DNA of 64,000 nt from Butyriboletus loyo (GCA_038093515.1 JBBPSI010000063.1:1-64000); one strand, 5' to 3'. Counted from the first letter of the stretch, positions 1-10,911 are shown. The notes: generated from the sequence alone by a model not told the origin. A program made the numbers and translations.

Positions 1-778
1 CGGCGTGACGAACGCTGCCGCAGACGGCGCGAAATACACCACCCATCCCCACTTTCCCTCGTGTGTTGGATCTGCCCAGTGAGATGAGACGAGTGAGCAT
101 AACACGCGTGCATCCGACTCGCCTGCCGAAACCCTCTCCAACGCGGCCCCCAAATCATCCCGGAACGTAGAAGACCCCGTCGTGCGATACACCTCGAGCG
201 TCTCCAACGCAACCTCCCCAGCAGAGAGCACCTCCGGGAGCGTCTCCCGACTCTTGTCCGTCGTCAGATATAGCATTCGCCGCCCCTGACATCCCTCCGC
301 CAAGATGAACGCTGCGAGGCGCTCCCCCGTGCCCGCCTCTGCACCCCCGCGAACCTGGTTCTCCGCAGGTACGAGATGCACCATGGACGGGAACGCGGTG
401 CGGATCTGGGACGCAGCTGCCGCCGTCGCATCCCCGACGACGTAAAATGGGACTGTCCGCCAGTCCGCTGAGATGAGTGAGAAAGTGAGGTCGTGTATTG
501 CATGAGTGTGGCACACCTTGAGACGTCTTCGCCAGCGGCGAGATCGATCGGATTGCTTCGCACCACGCCTCGACTGCCCGCTTGCTCGTCAAGATCACCC
601 CAGAGAGACCCTGTGCGTCCGGCCCACGGACGATCTTGTCTCTAAGCTCGTCGACGTGGACGAGCACCGTCTCTAGCACAGGGACGGACAGTGGTACATA
701 GCCCTTCGCCTCAAATGCGACCTCATACCGATCTGGTCCATCCTCTGCTGGCGCTCTGAGCAGTAACACGTATTTCAT
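1..778 (-). CDS. HEM4: Uroporphyrinogen-III synthase, 3' end outside window
   Basis: Heme pathway enzyme that cyclises hydroxymethylbilane to uroporphyrinogen III; fungal forms are cytosolic. The ATG is at 778-776 and the protein opens MKYVLLLRAPAEDGPDRYE. It continues through the family segment GVILTSKRAVEAW. An intron lies at about 516-468 (GTGTGC...CTCAG). The next exon reads WRTVPFYVVGDATA, then a Glu/Ala-rich helix region, YLTTDKSRETLPE and LEVYRTTG. A second intron is needed near 120-60, after which VVYFAPSAA, a strong HEM4 motif, runs to the window edge. The gene is therefore partial: roughly the last quarter lies left of position 1. Family identity is well supported by both lobes; the exact second intron is not certain. 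Confidence 0.85.
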
Positions 779-1483
779 CCTTACGGTCCACGACGTGAGA
801 TGAAGTTCAAGCAAAGTGTCTATCTTGAATTGGCGCTCCGCAAGGAGATCACCTGCACCATCCACATTCCCAGCTCACCGCACCGCATCCATATCACCTC
901 CTCACTTCATCACCCTTCTCTCCAGGTCACCCCCCGCTCCGCTCACCACCAGCAAAGTCTGGCGCGCCGACCTCACGCCCGACATTGACCAGCTCAACGC
1001 GAGCCTCAACGTCCGTGCAGATGAGCCCACGGTCGACTCTACGCACACTCCGCATCTCACCATGCAGGGCGTAGTCCTTCACCTCCTCAATGACGGATTT
1101 GACGTTTGCCAGTCTTTCTCAATCACAGGTGGGTGACCCGTACTCAGACCACCACCATTGCATAGCGCACAGACGCGAACCAGACTACTGTAAGCGTCGT
1201 CGGGTTAATCAGCTCAGATGGTGGATTGCCCATCTGTCTCATCCCCATCTGGCAGAAATATACATGCCAGATACTGTCACTGCATCATTGTCGCAGGCAA
1301 AGGAGGCAGCAGGGAAATTCATTGATGCGATCTAGAGAGCGGAAGCCTCTGGTAGAGGGCCCACAGAAGCGCGTCAATGGGCAGAGTTGACAACACTGAC
1401 CAAGATATTGATCGAGCAGGATGGAAGGAACCGGCGTTGATAACCAAAGCAAATGTATGATACCGCCGTCAAGTGAACGGACT
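779..1483. other. Intergenic region with a weak + strand ORF
   Basis: This gap separates the HEM4 start from the CTP1 3' end. On the + strand, frames at about 950-1130 and 1200-1335 are open (segments such as LTPDIDQLNASLNV and SLSQAKEAAGKFIDAI) and could be joined by introns into a protein of about 150 residues. I recognise no family in it and no clear start context. It may equally be HEM4 promoter plus unrelated sequence. Confidence 0.25.
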
Positions 1484-2465
1484 CTATGCTTTGCCTCTGA
1501 TGACCTGGATGACGTTTTCATATATCGTAAAGACAATTCCACCACTCATCTGTGGCGAAGTCATTCTCTGCATGAACCAACGTCCATCTTGACTACTCAC
1601 CACCAACCGTGCTAGTCTCGGCGTCGTTCCGGTCCAGAATCGAAGGATGCCTTCCTCTGTCAAGATCCGGTAACCACAATGAAACGAGTTCTTGTACTCG
1701 CGAGGAGCACTAAGAGACTGCATGCGCGTCTTGATGACACTGTCCCACACCTTATACGTACGTTTGAACATGAAAAAGACACAAAAGACGTACTCGAGTG
1801 GCTGCGTGACATATACAGTCACAAGGCCCGCAATGGCACCAATAGCAAAGGTAATCCCACTCGGAAGTTGCTGTCCCGGGCGTGCGGTGGATTGAACAAA
1901 CTGCTTGAGGGTGGTGTAGGTCGTGAAGCGAACTGCCGAATTGGCGCCTTGTCGCATCATCTAGGATGAAATATAGGCTATGGAGAGTACGCGTAGAGGT
2001 AGTGGACGTACGACGGGGAATAGACCTCGGTATATGCCCGCGATACCATCTTGGCGCACGATGGACATGGTGCCGTGAACGAGACCACGGTATTGGGGAT
2101 GAGGGCGCTTGGCATCGTCGATGAGTTTCGTTCTAGAGGGTGGGTGTTGGCAGGAAAGGAGGAACGGACGTGGGATACACACTTGATCGTTTCAGAAGGG
2201 GTGACAGCGATAATGGCCTCCATCACACCAGCGCCCAAGCCAGCTTACCGCACGATGAGTCACGTGGACAGATGGACGCTGGACTGCACTGACCAACGAG
2301 ACTTTTTGGTGCACTGACTTTGCCCTGTGGGGTGTGAGGAGGCGGAATAGAAAGAGAGAGAGGTGCAGACCTCTGAATCTGCCAACACACTCTTGAAGTG
2401 GTCATAGCTCACAAAGCGCACGCCTGCCTTCACAGCGTTTCCGATGACAAGCGCCGAACAACCTA
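1484..2465 (-). pseudogene. CTP1: Mitochondrial citrate/tricarboxylate carrier, 5' truncated by a transposon
   Basis: Citrate carrier of the mitochondrial inner membrane (SLC25 family). The coding order on the minus strand is: ALVIGNAVKAGVRF (about 2450-2410), SVLADSE, intron, KVSAPKSLV, GAGVMEAIIAVTPSETIK (second carrier signature), KLIDDAKRPHPQYRG, MMRQGANSAVRFTTY, and QPLD-VIKTRM (third signature, split by an intron). It ends GIVFTIYENVIQVI. The two C-terminal introns are multiples of three and stop-free. The N-terminal third is missing: the first two membrane helices and the first PTEFVKT-type signature. Directly upstream of the first recognisable exon the sequence turns into a copia gag fragment. 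No N-terminal exon is visible before the next gene, so I infer a broken gene. A functional copy with a very long intron is not excluded, but I saw no missing exon. Confidence 0.75.
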
Positions 2466-2646
2466 CTTCTGCTGGGAAAGAAATTCGATTGTAGTACCAT
2501 CCACTATCGACCAGACACCAATTACGGTGAGAGCATGTCTCATTTGATGAGACTAGGCTGTATAGTTGTCTGCTCCAGTCAGGACAGGAAGTCTCTGCTG
2601 GATTTGGGTGTTGATCTTGAATTCTGATATGGTGGGGAGCGACATG
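2466..2646 (-). mobile_element. Ty1/copia gag N-terminal fragment
   Basis: The minus strand reads an ATG at about 2646 followed by MSLPTISEFKI and then LPVLTGADNYTAW-like sequence. Next comes HQMRHALTVIGVWSIVDGTT. This is the N-terminal pattern of copia-type gag (UBN2/DUF4219 family), where a short leader precedes a 'L.G..NY..W...M...L' motif. A TAG at 2553-2555 stands where the family has Trp (TGG). The similarity stops at about 2470, within a few bases of the CTP1 splice acceptor, so this fragment is the edge of the insertion that truncated CTP1. Confidence 0.65.
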
Positions 2647-2654
2647 ATAATTGT

Positions 2655-4301
2655 TTAAAACAAAAATCCAAAGATGAATTGATCAAAAGAAGAGAAAACT
2701 TCATCAGCATTTAGATTTGAAGGATTAGAAACAGGAGAAGGTGAATGTGAGGGAAGACCTATCGGATTAACCACTGGTGTATGAAACCTAGATGGTTCCG
2801 AAGGTCCTTGTTCCGATGTTTCTTGCACCAGGTATCCATTTTCGTCATAATGAAAATCTCCTCCTAAGTCGTTAGACTCTTCTCCATGACCAACATTTGA
2901 GAGATAACTTCCTTCTATCACATGTTCTCTTGTTTCGACTCCGTGTAAATTACTCTCTGGGATCCCTTGAGGAAGAGCAGATAGCGGTGGTGCAGATGCA
3001 GCACATATCGCTTCAAGTTCCTCATATCGTATGTTGGGAAACCAGTGTGGATTATTTATTTTTCCACTAGAGAACTTTACAGTGAAGTCAGAGTGCGAAA
3101 CATAAGTAGAAGGAGAAATTTGTCCATATGGGAGGAGAACTTGTGCGTAATCCTCCGGTATGGTATACATGTGAAGAAAGGTAAGTGTATATCTAGATAG
3201 GAGTGGACCTTGCTTGAGCCTGACATCTCTGACATAGAGAGGTCCTGATTGGACCAATGAGGGTAAGGTCCCATGTGGCTTGCAGTTGGCTAGGTACGTT
3301 GGTTATTAGGAGGCGAAAGTCGACCCAGAACTCTATGTTCTGTAGGAGTTCGACTTCTTTGTCTTTCTCCAGTCTCAACTCCGATCTCCCGGTATTCGCG
3401 ATGATTGCTTTGATCTGACTCTTCACAGTTTCTAAGATCCGTTTGGAGTTGTCTGAGATCTCATTGTAAGTGTTGGACATCGTTTGCCAAGTTGTCAGCG
3501 ATGTCTTGCTGCTCTGCAGCGAGTTCATGAGCAAACTTGAATAGGAGATTAGAAGCATCAAGCTCAATGCGATTCTTTCGGAAGAAAGGGTGGAGCTGGT
3601 GGAACCTCGTCCTCCAAATCCTATCCTGGATCTCATTCCACCTCCTTCATGTTGGTACGTCCCAATTTCTAAAATGTTCTTTGCTGACTTCGAAGAACTC
3701 CGCTGGCTGCCTGGAATAGTCATAGGCTTTGATGTGCCCATGATCGTCAACAGTGGGATAGTTCCTGTTGAATAGAGACGAATCTTGTGCTGCAAGAGTC
3801 ATGTTCCAGAGCGTGTCCTTGTCGAATCCTTTGAAAGGAGACGATTTATCGTAGAATGGGACAAGGTGTTCCTTCATTTCATCTAAGGTTGGGTATTGGG
3901 ATCGACAAAACATTTCAAAACCGTGATTATGAAGGAGAACATTGGGTGTTGCATTATAGGAGGGGGTGAGAAGGGGAAAACCTGTGTTCTCATAGATAGA
4001 GTGCAGGGGTTCATGATAGAATGAATGAGATCGTATGTAATCGACCTTGCGACAGTGGTGGTGACCATCCTCATCGATCCAGTTGATAGGTTTGAGGGGT
4101 CCAACCTCCGAAGATTGGATCTGAGTTTTGGAAGCGATTCTGTGGGAAAATTACGGAGGGGTTTGGAACCAATCGATCAATTACGAGGTTCGGGATGAGG
4201 AGGTCATCAGTGTCATTGGGGTCGAGACCTTCCAGCTCCTCTGGTAGGAGGCTCAGGATTTGCTGTTCTGTCTTGATGACAAACGAGCTCGTTGGTTCCA
4301 T
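2655..4301 (-). pseudogene. Degenerate TE-type ORF, function unknown
   Basis: A long minus-strand coding track starts with an acidic, Leu-rich stretch (MEPTSSFVIKTEQQILSLL, 4301). It continues through FRNWDVPT, RRWNEIQDRIWR, a coiled-coil-like EQQDIADNLANDV region and LRQLQTDLRN. It ends with an Asp/Ser-rich tail down to 2655. The frame is interrupted by TGA at 3647-3649 and 3461-3463, both where Arg (CGA) fits, and by TAG at 3290-3292 where Gln fits. It then needs frame changes or introns. The position between an LTR-like block and a copia gag scrap, the coiled-coil composition and the stops suggest an old retroelement gag-like or accessory ORF. I do not recognise a specific family. Confidence 0.5.
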
Positions 4302-4384
4302 CTGGCCTGGGAATGATGTTTCAGAATTGGTGAAGTCCGAGCAGGCGCACCGAGGGCAACGAAGGATGCAAGGGTAAACCTATC

Positions 4385-4767
4385 AGTGGAAAGACTCACT
4401 GATAATACGAGAGTGAGAGTATCGCAAACAGAGTATAAGGAGCAAGGCTCAACTTAGAGATATCGCAGTAGTGATGATAGAACTGAAAGATCTAGAGAAA
4501 AGCAACAAGCCATAAGGGCTGTCTTATATACAGTACATGAGTGTTTGTACTTATGTTCTGTATAGTACCTTTATAAGGTATAGTATGAAATACATGACAA
4601 TATGATAGAGATAAGAGATAAGACTAAGCATATCGTCCAATAGCATAATAAGAGCTATTTGTAATGTGATAAGTGTGACTAGGTCTAGACAATGATGTCA
4701 TATAGACCAGTCTAGAAATGTAGTGGCTGTAAGTGAAATACAGAAATAGAACACTACCGTTTCAACA
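4385..4767 (-). repeat. Candidate copia-type LTR (solo or 5' LTR)
   Basis: Read on the minus strand, the block opens TGTTGAAACGGTAG. It contains a TATA-like TATATAAG run near 4530 and is AT-rich and free of coding sequence. It lies just upstream of the degenerate TE ORF in the same orientation. The TGTTG start and internal TATA box are LTR-like. I could not find a second copy or a clear CA end, so the right boundary (about 4385) is approximate. Confidence 0.4.
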
Positions 4768-5142
4768 TTATTAAAATGATGGGATGCTGAGCTGGTGACT
4801 CCTTCACCATCTACCTCTGCCATCACACACTCATCCTTGCCCCTTACCTACACAATCTACCCGAGCTCACCAAGTGCCTTTCCCCGCATGCTATGCCCCC
4901 AGTCAGATAATTGTAAGCCTTGTTTGTTTCCTTCACTTTGGGTTTGAGTTCTCACTGCAAGCATCAAAACTCCTTACATTCAGGAATGCAGTTGCTCTCG
5001 ACCCAGCTCAGCTGCGCTTCGGGCCGGAAAGTCCTCCGGCTTTCGCCCACACTCCCCTTCTTAGTACTCATATCACGCATGTATCTACCTCATGCTCATA
5101 TCATTCACATTGAGTTCTTTCTTCCTCTCTCTCCAAACCCAG
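4768..5142. other. Non-coding spacer inside transposon island
   Basis: Pyrimidine-rich sequence without a supported gene. A short perfect hairpin (GCCGGA / TCCGGC with a 6-nt loop) lies at 5023-5040 in a small CpG-containing patch. That patch contrasts with the CpG-poor surroundings and may be a more recent piece of DNA. Confidence 0.4.
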
Positions 5143-5529
5143 TGTTCATATACACAGAGTTAAAGCTAGGAAATCCTAGCCCAAACCACAAGTCTTATAT
5201 ATTACAGGGAACTGTGCACAGACCAAGCAGTGCATGTGACTAATTACTATACAAGTATATATGAGTAGAAGTACAGGGTCGACGGAGATTAAATAGAAGT
5301 CAATGGTGATCAAAAGGAAGAGAAGCAAATGGAGATTAAATACATGAGGTGTGACATCATAGAGTCTGGGCCAGTCTGGACCATGATGTCATATGCTTAG
5401 TCAGCCTATGGTCACATGTATAATCCCACGATCATGTGTGCTAAGTCATGTGACCTTTGAAAGTGAAATTGAAAGTTCTACCAACAATTTGAAGTGGCAA
5501 AGTCTGTTATAAAATATATGATTATAACA
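5143..5529 (-). repeat. LTR family copy 1
   Basis: First of three related copies (others at 10912-11262 and 12550-12963). The forward strand starts TGTTCATA and ends ATTATAACA. Shared blocks include AGGAAATCCTAG, CATGATGTCATATGC, GTCATGTGACCTTTGAAAG and the TATA-type TATATTA box. By comparison with copy 2, the LTR promoter reads toward the left. It abuts the gypsy RNaseH remnant, which is in the opposite orientation, so the two belong to different elements. Confidence 0.75.
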
Positions 5530-7106
5530 AAAGAAGAGCAATCAGCATTTGATATGCTGAAAGGAAGATTACAACAGCATTGCTTTTGGCCTACCCAGAT
5601 CATGACAAGGAGATGAAGTCAGAAATGGACACTTTGGATATAGCAGTGGGAGCTGTTCTTTCCATAAAAGGATTGGACAACCTATGGTGACCCTGCACTT
5701 TCCTCTCACATTCTTTTGATGCTGCGGAACAGAACTATCTGGTTTATGATAAAGAATTATTGGCTGTTATCTGCGCTTTGGAAGAGTGGTGCCACTATTT
5801 AATCAGGAGGGAAGGTTTCAAGATCCAGACAGATCACAAGAACCTCAAATATTGGAAGAAGCTGCAAATGTTGTCTGGATGACAAGTCCACTGGCATGCA
5901 ATTCTTCAAGAGTTTAATTATCTTTTTGTATACAAGCCAGAATCTACCAATGGCAGAGCAGATGCGCTCTCGTGTTGAGCAGACTATAGTGATGCTGTGC
6001 AAGATCACAATACAAACATTATGGTACTACCTTCAAATCTTTTCATTAATAATGTTACTCTTTCTTCCTGATTTTATGATGCCTTACAAGAAGAATCCAA
6101 AAAAGAAAAAGAAATACCAGGGTTCTATTATGATCCACATCAGTCCATATTCATTAATGAAAAGAAAAAAGTCTTTGTGCCTGAGGCACTTAGAATACAA
6201 TTACTTAACATTTGTCATGATTCTCCTATTGCTGGTCATTCAGGTCAAGCCTGTATGGCACATCTTCTTACATGACACTTTACATGGCCTGGTGTCACAA
6301 AGGACATTAAACATTATGTAGATAGCTGTCAAGCATGCACTCTCATGAAGGGTAAGCAAAATGCACCAGCAGGAAAACTATTACCACTTCCCATGGCTAA
6401 TCACCCTTGGGAAGATATTTCTGTTGATTTTGTTACTTGACTTCCTCTTTCTAATGGCTATGATGCCATTTGTACAATAGTTGAACATTTCTCCAAAGAA
6501 GTGGTTTATGTCCCTTGTATGATGACTACCTCTTCTAAGGATTTAGTGGTCATATTTAGAGACAATGTTTGGTGTGTTCATGGACTTCCCTTTATGATAG
6601 TTTTGGATCAAGGTCCCTAGTTTATTTCAGACTTTACCACAGAGCTTTGCAAGCTTCCCAGAAAATCTCCATGGCTTATCACCCTCAGTCTGATGGGCAA
6701 ACCAAATGGATAAATAGGGAAATGGAACAATATTTACATATGTACCTATGTGGCTAAAAAACAAGAAGCATGGGCTGAGTGGATTAAAGTTGCTCAGTTA
6801 AATCATAATAATTTCCTCACTACCACCACTGGTACTATTCCATTCTCTATTACACACAATTATTATCCACATATCGGGTTTGAGAAGTCTTCTTCTACAT
6901 TCACCAGAGATTTTGCATGTATGGCCAGAAAGGCTCATGCCGAAGTCAAGGAAGCTTTAGAGAAAGCTCATAAAAGAATGGTATTGCAGACCAATAATAC
7001 ACAATCAGCTGCGCTGGAATACAAATTGGGAGATAGAGTTTGCATTAGTATGGAAAACTTAAAGTTACCATACACTGCCAGGAAACTCACACAGCATTGG
7101 GTCAGC
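5530..7106 (+). mobile_element. Ty3/gypsy pol remnant: RNaseH and integrase
   Basis: The translated track begins in the RT/RNaseH linker (FDMLKGR) and continues into RNaseH (SIAVGAV, AEQNYLVYDKELLAV, EEWCHYL, TDHKNLKYW). It then passes through the linker and zinc-binding HHCC region of integrase (CHDSPIAGHSG, SCQACTLMKG) and the integrase core (PWEDISVDFVT, VEHFSKE, GLPFMIVLDQGP). It ends in AYHPQSDGQT, NREMEQYL and a C-terminal GDRVCISMENLKL segment. Gag, protease and most of RT are missing. In-frame stops lie at 5688, 5880, 5976, 6273, 6438 and 6618, with at least two frameshifts at about 6650 and 6745. The copy is dead. Its 3' end is cut by a mariner end at 7107. Confidence 0.85.
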
Positions 7107-7192
7107 CCTAGGGTTAGGATCAGGGGTTATTGTGTTGAGTGATATTTAATGTAAAACATGCAAACATGCAGACAGTTTTTTGAGCCACTGTA
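7107..7192 (-). repeat. Tc1/mariner-like terminal fragment, copy 1
   Basis: An 86-bp segment shared with 13419-13496, differing mainly by an 8-bp internal insertion. Read on the minus strand it begins TACAGTGGCTCAAAAAACTG, the form of a Tc1/mariner inverted terminus next to a TA target. Only this terminal piece is present; it joins directly to the gypsy integrase C-terminus on its left. Confidence 0.6.
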
Positions 7193-7350
7193 CCTTGCTC
7201 ACCTCCCAACAAAAAGGCTTAGTCTTTCTTAGTAGTGATGGACTCTTGTAAGAAATATTTGAGACCCCCTTTTGGGTATGCCAAATAATCTAGATCACTA
7301 TCTGAGTCAGAGATCAGATTAAGATTATCATTGCAACATCTTATCTACTA

Positions 7351-9161
7351 TCAGAATGTGGTTCCCAGCCCCTGCAAATGAGTGTACATGTTGTCCAACC
7401 AGACATCATTCTCAGGTATTGCCCTGAATGTACATATGAGTCCATGGATATGTAGGTAAATTGACTGGTATTCATTTCCTCCAAATGGTGTCAAGTGAAA
7501 TTTCCCACCTTTTAGTTCCTTGAGTGCACAGTAGACTGCTGATCCAGCCAAAGCAAACAGGCCATTAAGATTCCCTTGAGCATGGACTGACAGGATAGGA
7601 GAACAGAAGACAATGTAGAGTAGTATAAGTTGGATGCCTTGGTGCCTGAAGTATGCAAGATATTGTTGACCATTACTATCCTAAAGTACAGATTATACAT
7701 TAGTTTTCAATGAATCTGACTAACCTGGTAGTTTACTTACATGCACAATCATATGAAGAAAATTGCAATCTTCAATGAGATCAGAGATCACCTGACATTT
7801 GTGATCTGTGCTTGAGGTCAATGCATCACCATGAAGAGTGTATGCCTGTAAAACAATGAGGTGGGCAGTATCCTTGAATTCAGTTTGAATGTGTTTCAAA
7901 ATGTTGTCAAGCTCCCTTGTATAGCTGCTGACATTGGTTTCTGCCCACCATAGGGCATGTGCTATGTGGGGTCATGAAAATGAAGCAGCAGTGAGAAAAT
8001 TTCAAGAATACTTACCACCATCACCTAGCTTCTGCTCTACACTCTCTGCAAGGGACTGGGTATAAAATTCTAGGTGATGGGACCCCATTGATATTTAGGA
8101 TCTTCCAGCACAGAATTGACTTGGCATTCTCAATGACCTGTTTGAGAGTTGCACCTTCAAGTTCAATGGTAGGAGTAACAGTCTGAGTGGGTTCAGTGAT
8201 AGTAGGAAGGGGCCAGTTGTCATCAAGTCCACAAGCAGTCAGTTCTGGCACTGACATGCTATGTTGATGTTGCACGGCAACATCTTCATGTGGTGGTGGC
8301 AGTGTAGGAGGCAAATTTGAACATCTGCATTGGTGCTGTCATTGTTGAATTGAAGTGGGATCTGTGTTCTAACCTGCAAGTCAGCATTGGCTTGAATTAA
8401 TTATTGAATGTATGTACCTGAATGACTGACATATAAAATGCACCCAACACTGCCTCACCTGGCTGTAAGGGTACAAGTGCACTCATGAGTTGCAGTTGGA
8501 CATAGGGAGAGAGCTGAGTTCCTGTTGCTGTCACTGTAGTGTTGTGGCTACTGCCATGACTACTAGTAGCTTCATCTGGGAATATGGATGGGCATGACTG
8601 TTGGATTGCCACTTCCTGACTCCACTGTGGTGGATGCATTGCAAGATGGTTGTAAACTATGCTATCACTGGCAGCAAGAGGACCAGACAGCACTGATATA
8701 GGTGGCAACTGGATTGGGAGATCTGCAGGAAACTGATAAGTGTAAAAGCTGCCACTCCATGGTTGGGATGTGTCAAACAATGGACTTGGATGGAGTTGAG
8801 GAATGGGATGATGATCTGTATAATCTGGCTGGTTACTGGATTCAACAGACTGGAGATGGTGGGGATATTCAGTGAGTGTCTGATTTAGATGTGAATCTGT
8901 CAATGATGCAAAACTGCTCATTGTTTGAGATGCTGAGGGCTCTGGCTGCTCTGCAGTAAGCCCAAGTTGTGTGTTAGCAGGAAGTCCAGTGGGATTGAGG
9001 CCTGATTCTTTTGGGGGTTTCAGAAACCTCTGAGGCATGACAGTAAAGTCAGGATGTGAAGGAGCAATCCAAAAAGATTTACAATGTACCACAGGGTTGG
9101 CATGTTTAGGCTGTCACCAGGTCTTTTTTGGCAGTTCCTTGTTGGCAGTGTTTTGTGCCAT
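7351..9161 (-). pseudogene. DUF6532-type protein gene, degenerate
   Basis: Minus-strand gene model. The ATG is at 9161 (MAQNTANKELPKKTW), followed by TGA at 9114-9116 where Arg would fit. A long Pro/Gln/Ser-rich region runs to about 8397. The next exon (8314-8021) ends in IENAKSILCWKILNINGV. A one-base frame change gives LEFYTQSLAESVEQKLGDG. An exon at about 7955-7745 reads LWWAETNVSSYTRELDNIL and ISDLIEDCNFLHMIV. The final exon (7680-7351) includes FALAGSAVYCALKELK and HLTPFGGNEYQSIY. The C-terminal order matches what I remember of DUF6532 proteins of Agaricomycetes, which are expanded and often transposon-associated. Function is unknown. The stop and frame change suggest a decayed copy. Confidence 0.55.
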
Positions 9162-9479
9162 CCATGTCTGAGTCAGTTCAAACCTACACTTCATGCATAT
9201 TCATGTTTGGCTATGTGAACCAAATTCCTGTCTTGTCAGATCAATCACTTACTTCATGAACAGATATAGGTGATTGGATAACAAGGGGCATGCTATTTGT
9301 GTATGTAATACACACAGGCATACAGATTATATTTGACCACACCTCATGGCTCAGCTAATTTTGAGCTTCAAACCAGCAGGAATGATGTAGTTCGAAATCA
9401 CATTTAGTAAGATATGCTAAGAACAATGAGATGAACTGGCTCACTGGGCCCTGAGAAGTCACCTAGCCTGAGCTGCTAA

Positions 9480-10413
9480 CAAGTGTATGCATTGTGCTGT
9501 GCTGTGAGGCTATTGCTTGTAGACCATCTAGATCCTTATCTAATAAGGAGAGTACATGCATCTCTGTCTCATATGCCACAAGGAGTTCCTTCCACTCACT
9601 AGTATAAGATGAAAGTGAATTATTGGTGATGATCAACTCAAAGAGTTGAAATTCAGTATCAGCAATGCCATATTCATTACAGCACTCTTCCTGGAGAAGT
9701 TCCAGAAACTTTGTGTATTGCTTGGTTTCTTCAATCTCCCATCCTGTTGCAAGAAGGAGGTGCTGCTTTGACTCACAAGAGGCCTCCTTTGCTAGTACAG
9801 CTTGATGGAAAGCTTCCTATGAGACACCTGATAAGCTGCTGGTAAACACATCCTGAATCTACTTGGAAAGTGTAACCACTACAAAAGAAATCAGGTTACA
9901 TATAAACCTCTTCAGTGGATGCATAGTTTAGCAAAAACGGCTTTTGTCTCTGAATGGGTAGGTCCACTCCAGTGGCAACCTGGTCAAGCATAAGGCTTTA
10001 TGCTAGTATGAGGGTGAGAGGGTAATCTGGCTTTGAGAGGATGGTCCATCTGCACAAGGGAGACTGGTTTTTCCCCCTTCAGCAGGTTGTCTTGTTGCAA
10101 GGTTGGGAGAATGATAGCTAATGGGTGAAGAGACTCAGAAGGAGTGGATGGGAGAGAGCTCTCTGAGGGTGAACATGTGCAAGTTTCATAGTCAGAAGAC
10201 ATTTGGACCACAGAAGTAACTTGGCAATCTGATATGCTTGAGATTTGATTGTTGGCTGTCCTCTGCATATGCAGATACAGTGTGTGTGGCCTGACAAGTC
10301 AGAGTTTGAAGGACTTGAAAGAATTTTGACATTGTTGATCGCATGTCTGTGGAGCATTTATGATGGACTCTGGCATCTTTCATCCACAGTAAGTGCAATT
10401 GTTTAACTGCCAT
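9480..10413 (-). pseudogene. Coding-like remnant, unknown
   Basis: From about 9870 to 9480 the minus strand is open with normal protein composition but no ATG (EAFHQAVLAKEASCES, WEIEETKQYTKFLELLQ, YTSEWKELLVAYE). Upstream, 10270-9984 is also open and Ser/Pro-rich, ending in a stop at 9984, with another open segment up to 10413. These look like exons or frame-broken pieces of one TE-associated gene lying upstream of the DUF6532-type gene. No family recognised. Confidence 0.4.
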
Positions 10414-10911
10414 ATAATTTACCTGTAGAATGACCTACTACCCAATCAGACATGTATATTGTTCTGCATGTGCAGAGCATTTTTCTTCTGCCCCATCAAT
10501 GATGAACATCTAAGGTGCACACAACACTGCTGGGAGGTGACTTTGCTAAGAGGTAAGGGGCAGCAAGCTGTTCCCCTAGGCTTTCAGCAGTCCAGTAGCT
10601 CAAATCATGCACCTGCTGGTGGCATATACCCTCCAAGATTGGGCTATATCTTCTGGAAGGAGCCCAACCTACTACAACAGATGGAAAACCATGAGCTTGG
10701 CTTAAGGTGAAAGCACAATATACACTACCCTTTTCAAGACAGAGGTCAATGGGAGTTGGCAAAATTTCTCTGTGAGAAGTTGACAGGGGCAGACACAGAT
10801 CATTTCCTCAAACTTGAATGGGTATGTACTTACATTCACTCACTGTGTTAAAGCTAATAGGCTATACAATTCATTTCAAATCACACAAAATCCCTTTGTT
10901 TAACAACAAGG
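10414..10911. other. Spacer without supported gene
   Basis: Both strands carry short open frames of about 80 codons (10459-10710 + and 10496-10762 -), but neither has a recognisable motif or consistent continuation. It is treated as decayed transposon DNA. Confidence 0.4.

Noticed and set aside
5023..5040. GC-rich hairpin as a possible terminator or ncRNA
   Set aside because: Six-base stem only; expected by chance and without any linked transcript evidence.
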